Shown piece by piece: positions 5,772-6,945 of a stretch of DNA of 6,945 bases. Source of the stretch: Candidatus Roizmanbacteria bacterium (GTDB lineage Bacteria > Patescibacteriota > Microgenomatia > UBA1406 > GWC2-37-13). Below the pieces are notes generated by a model, which was not told the DNA's origin, did not search any database, and saw only the letters and a list, made by a program, of their open reading frames with translations. Location: positions 1 through 6,945 of the forward strand of contig JALWZV010000026.1 in NCBI GenBank assembly GCA_027002315.1. The letters are read 5' to 3'. The position numbers and the translations under genes were made by a program. Positions within the stretch are counted from its first letter, which is position 1. Each line of letters begins with the position of its first letter.

Positions 5772-5846
5772 TGGAGCCGATGGTGGGAATCGAACCCACG
5801 ACCTCCTTCTTACCAAGAAGACGCTCTACCACTGAGCCACATCGGC
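5772..5846 (-). tRNA. tRNA-Thr, anticodon GGU
   Basis: A complete 75-nt cloverleaf including encoded CCA is read on the minus strand. The 7-bp acceptor stem GCCGATG/CATCGGC is fully paired, with U73 as discriminator. The D stem GCTC/GAGC closes an AGTGGTA loop. The anticodon stem TCTTC/GAAGG (first pair G-U type) closes TTGGTAA, so the anticodon is GGU for the ACC and ACU threonine codons. The variable loop is 5 nt (AGGTC), and the T arm is GTGGG/CCCAC with TTCGATT. The Erm-like gene starts 13 nt after the CCA, so the two are probably on one transcript, and 3' maturation of the tRNA would free an mRNA with a very short leader. Confidence 0.97.
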
Positions 5847-5854
5847 GCTAACTT

Positions 5855-5860
5855 ATTATA
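5855..5860 (-). promoter_or_regulatory. -10 box of the tRNA-Thr/Erm-like unit
   Basis: On the minus strand a perfect TATAAT ends 8 nt before G1 of the mature tRNA. Transcription would begin 1-2 nt before, or at, the mature 5' end, so almost no 5' leader remains for RNase P. No good -35 box is present 16-18 bases upstream; the nearest TTGATA is only 10 bases away. Confidence 0.55.
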
Positions 5861-5987
5861 CAAGATATTCTATCAAAATTAGTATTTGTTAAATAGTATT
5901 AACGGATTTGGATATTAGAACTTAACTTAACACGAAAAAGAGGGGAAGTTTGATTTTCTTTGATGGGAAGTAGAGCTTTATTCTTTT

Positions 5988-5996
5988 TGCTACAAT
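5988..5996 (+). promoter_or_regulatory. Extended -10 promoter of the small membrane protein gene
   Basis: TGC followed by TACAAT (5991-5996) forms an extended -10 element ending 6 nt before the ATG at 6003. No convincing -35 lies at the right spacing. Transcription is expected at or next to the start codon. Confidence 0.55.
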
Positions 5997-6002
5997 ATCA
6001 GT

Positions 6003-6416
6003 ATGAGCGTAATTAAATCACTTGATGAAAAAGAAGAAAAGAGTTTAATGATTAAGTTTGCTTTATTTGTGCTATTTCTTTTAATCTCTTTTTTTGTGTA
6101 TAAGATAGCTAAAGCAAAACTACATAAAGCTCAAACTCGTAATATGGGAGAACGACTTGGCGCGGAGGTAAAAAAGCTAAAAGATGACAACGTAGAAGTT
6201 AAAAAGCGTTTTAATCAGACTGTGAGTAGCTTTGGGAATAAATTTACAGAGAATGCTAAGACAACGATACAAGGAATTGTAAATAACACAAAGGAACAAA
6301 TTAGTTCTAAAGCTGCTGAAATTGTTTCGGATACAGTTGCTGATAAGATAATTGACGCAATAAATAAATTACCTAAAGACGAGTCTAAGAAAGTGAAAGA
6401 GAAGATATGTAAGTAA
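6003..6416 (+). CDS. Hypothetical single-pass membrane protein with helical charged tail
   Basis: The protein has 137 residues. A charged N-terminus (residues 1-14) precedes one strongly hydrophobic helix (about 16-33). The remainder is highly charged and helix-prone: lysine-rich around 55-70, then an amphipathic stretch rich in T, A, I and D from about 80 to 122. I see no catalytic motif and do not recognise a family. The layout (short N-terminus, one anchor, long helical tail) resembles the YtxH-like protein at the other end of the window without its APQEGEKTR signature. The positive charge after the helix suggests the tail faces the cytoplasm. It stands alone, divergent from the tRNA/Erm-like unit, with its own leaderless-type promoter. 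Confidence 0.75.
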   Translation: MSVIKSLDEKEEKSLMIKFALFVLFLLISFFVYKIAKAKLHKAQTRNMGERLGAEVKKLKDDNVEVKKRFNQTVSSFGNKFTENAKTTIQGIVNNTKEQISSKAAEIVSDTVADKIIDAINKLPKDESKKVKEKICK

Positions 6417-6456
6417 GACGATAAAGATTAAAAAATGATGAATGAAGGTAAAATTT

Positions 6457-6480
6457 CTAATTGATCTAATTAACCTAATT
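6457..6480. repeat. CTAATT repeated three times with 9-base period
   Basis: CTAATT occurs at 6457-6462, 6466-6471 and 6475-6480, each separated by three variable bases. It immediately precedes the first GC-rich hairpin of the repeat block. Confidence 0.6.
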
Positions 6481-6482
6481 AC

Positions 6483-6515
6483 CCCGCCTGCAACGCTGTA
6501 GCCACTGCGGGCAGG
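6483..6515. repeat. GC-rich imperfect hairpin, 10-bp arms
   Basis: Arms at 6483-6492 and 6506-6515 pair in 9 of 10 positions (one G-T wobble, one C/A mismatch) around a 13-base loop. There is no following T-run, so this looks like a dispersed palindromic element and not a terminator of the upstream gene, whose stop is 66 bases away. Confidence 0.6.
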
Positions 6516-6520
6516 TAAAT

Positions 6521-6544
6521 AAATCCCAAGCACCAAATCCCAAG
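6521..6544. repeat. Direct repeat of AAATCCCAAG
   Basis: AAATCCCAAG occurs at 6521-6530 and 6535-6544, separated by CACC. It links the first hairpin of the block to the GTCGAC hairpin. Confidence 0.65.
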
Positions 6545-6568
6545 TTTTCTTGCACAGACAGAAGGTAG

Positions 6569-6590
6569 GGGTCGACCAATGTGTCGACCC
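6569..6590. repeat. Perfect 8-bp hairpin GGGTCGAC/GTCGACCC
   Basis: GGGTCGAC (6569-6576) and GTCGACCC (6583-6590) pair perfectly around CAATGT. The flanking GGTAG on the left and GTCA on the right resemble dispersed GTAGGGG-type palindromic repeats I recall from other bacterial genomes. It is followed by A-rich rather than T-rich DNA on the plus strand, so it is not a typical plus-strand intrinsic terminator. On the minus strand the A-run would read as a T-run on the wrong side of the hairpin. Confidence 0.65.
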
Positions 6591-6629
6591 GTCAATAAAA
6601 AAGGTCAATTAATAGATTTTATCTAGCAC

Positions 6630-6676
6630 GTCATCGCGAGGAGACCAATTTATTGGTCGACGCGGCGATCTCCGCC
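6630..6676 (+). repeat. GTCATCGCGAG-type palindromic repeat, copy 1
   Basis: It starts GTCATCGCGAGGA (6630-6642) and ends GGCGATCTCCGCC (6664-6676). ATCGC and GCGAT near the ends can pair, and GACCAA/TTGGTC (6643-6648, 6653-6658) form a perfect inner stem around TTTA. The shape recalls REP-like elements of the GTCATTGCGAG family found in many bacterial genomes. Confidence 0.7.
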
Positions 6677-6716
6677 TTAATGAAAACAAGACTGGCTGTT
6701 GTTTGGTTCTTCATGG

Positions 6717-6736
6717 GTTGTGTTACAAAACATAAC
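6717..6736. repeat. 8-bp hairpin between two GTCATYGCGAG elements
   Basis: GTTGTGTT (6717-6724) pairs with AACATAAC (6729-6736) around ACAA, with one G-T wobble. It abuts the inverted repeat copy that follows. Confidence 0.5.
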
Positions 6737-6737
6737 G

Positions 6738-6769
6738 GCGGGGATTGCTTCGCTAGCGCTCGCAATGAC
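6738..6769 (-). repeat. GTCATTGCGAG-type palindromic repeat, copy 2 (inverted)
   Basis: Read on the minus strand it starts GTCATTGCGAGCG and ends GCAATCCCCGCC. ATTGC/GCAAT form the outer stem (6744-6748, 6762-6766), and the centre contains the palindrome CGCTAGCG. It is in opposite orientation to copies 1 and 3 and carries T where they have C in GTCATYGCGAG, with a compensating A in the other arm. Confidence 0.7.
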
Positions 6770-6780
6770 TATTCTTTCAT

Positions 6781-6825
6781 GTCATCGCGAGGAAGGAGTG
6801 TTAGCGACTGACGTGGCGATCCCCG
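6781..6825 (+). repeat. GTCATCGCGAG-type palindromic repeat, copy 3
   Basis: It shares the 13-base head GTCATCGCGAGGA with copy 1 and ends GTGGCGATCCCCG. ATCGC (6784-6788) can pair with GCGAT (6816-6820). The middle, with GTTAGCGACTGACG, differs from copy 1, so the ends are conserved and the centre varies. Confidence 0.7.
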
Positions 6826-6870
6826 ACTATATGAGGGTAAGATTAATCTTTGCAAGGCTTAACCTAATGA

Positions 6871-6890
6871 AAATTAGAAATTAGAAATTT
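6871..6890. repeat. Short tandem repeat of AAATTAG
   Basis: Two perfect AAATTAG units (6871-6877, 6878-6884) are followed by a partial third (AAATTT). The 7-base unit length matches the AAATACT array at the left of the window, and this array forms the right inverted end of the repeat block. Confidence 0.6.
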
Positions 6891-6927
6891 TTGTCTGTTT
6901 TCTCTGGTTTAATTTAAGTTATAAATT

Positions 6928-6936
6928 TGGTATATT
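6928..6936 (+). promoter_or_regulatory. Extended -10 promoter for a gene beyond the right edge
   Basis: TGG followed by TATATT (6931-6936) matches an extended -10 element. With the spacing seen elsewhere in the window, a start codon would fall at about 6943 or just past the edge. No clear -35 is present. The last nine bases show no ATG. Confidence 0.35.
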
Positions 6937-6945
6937 ACTATTGCT

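Larger units (their letters stand above)
6450..6891. repeat. Block bounded by 13-bp inverted repeats
   Basis: The 13 bases at 6450-6462 (AAAATTTCTAATT) are the exact reverse complement of 6879-6891. Just inside, TTAACCTAAT occurs as a direct repeat at 6470-6479 and 6859-6868. All of the GC-rich hairpins of the region lie between these ends. This could be a non-autonomous element (MITE-like), or simply two outgrowths of the same A/T-rich short tandem repeat in opposite orientation. No target-site duplication is evident. Confidence 0.4.
6417..6945. other. Gene-free 529-base stretch filled with hairpins and repeats
   Basis: No convincing gene is present. Two open frames cross it (6369-6608 on the minus strand and 6699-6884 on the plus strand). 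Both are made largely of translated repeat elements and lack promoters or family signatures. The stretch has several local patches much richer in G+C than the surrounding genes, each coinciding with an inverted repeat. It ends in a likely promoter for a gene beyond the right edge. The individual elements are listed separately. Confidence 0.8.

Noticed and set aside
5888..5903. GTTAA/TTAAC inverted repeat between the divergent tRNA and membrane protein genes as an operator
   Set aside because: The arms are only 5 bp of A/T-rich sequence and do not align with either -10 box.
6369..6608. Minus-strand open frame of 79 codons crossing the end of the small membrane protein gene and the repeat block
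   Set aside because: It overlaps a better-supported gene and is made of translated hairpin and repeat sequence (for example LPARSGYSVAGG from the 6483-6515 hairpin). It has no promoter or family signature.
6699..6884. Plus-strand open frame of 61 codons in the repeat block
   Set aside because: It consists mainly of two GTCATYGCGAG-type elements translated in one frame. Low protein-like character and no upstream promoter support it.

Overview
The window is AT-rich bacterial DNA with compact genes, short intergenic gaps and lysine/asparagine-rich proteins. Several traits point to a Candidate Phyla Radiation (Patescibacteria) genome, most likely a Microgenomates-like lineage. These are a surface protein with PTNTP repeats, a GQVLG motif and an IPKTG sorting signal; the absence of any convincing Shine-Dalgarno sequence; and short 7-base tandem repeats in intergenic DNA. 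All visible stops fit the standard bacterial code: TAA in most genes, TAG in the SpoU gene, and TGA in one methyltransferase. This argues against the lineages that read UGA as glycine. The taxonomic placement is inferred from style, not from a marker gene.

Left part (1-2281, + strand): a possible end of an upstream gene is followed by a tandem 7-mer repeat. Next comes a two-gene unit, a YtxH-domain membrane-anchored protein directly abutting a small two-helix membrane protein. A large predicted surface protein follows, with an N-terminal hydrophobic segment, 16 cysteines, a calcium-loop-like motif, a Thr/Pro repeat stalk and a C-terminal sortase-type signal. Middle part (2349-4826, + strand): three separately promoted enzyme genes encode a SpoU/TrmH-family RNA 2'-O-methyltransferase, a class I SAM-dependent methyltransferase and a D-2-hydroxyacid dehydrogenase relative lacking the usual catalytic glutamate. 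Right-middle (4877-5846, - strand): a tRNA-Thr(GGU) is followed after 13 nt by an Erm-like rRNA adenine methyltransferase gene, convergent with the dehydrogenase. Right part: a small membrane-anchored helical protein (6003-6416), then more than 500 bases with no convincing gene, filled with hairpins and repeats.

The genes do not form one pathway. Two themes recur: envelope-anchored proteins and SAM-dependent methyltransferases, two of them RNA-directed. The most coherent observation is transcriptional. Four or five protein genes and the tRNA have a -10 box only 6-9 nt before the start codon or the mature tRNA 5' end, so leaderless transcripts are predicted. The second is the repeat mosaic at 6450-6891, bounded by 13-bp inverted repeats and holding at least six hairpins, including three copies of a GTCATYGCGAG-type element.
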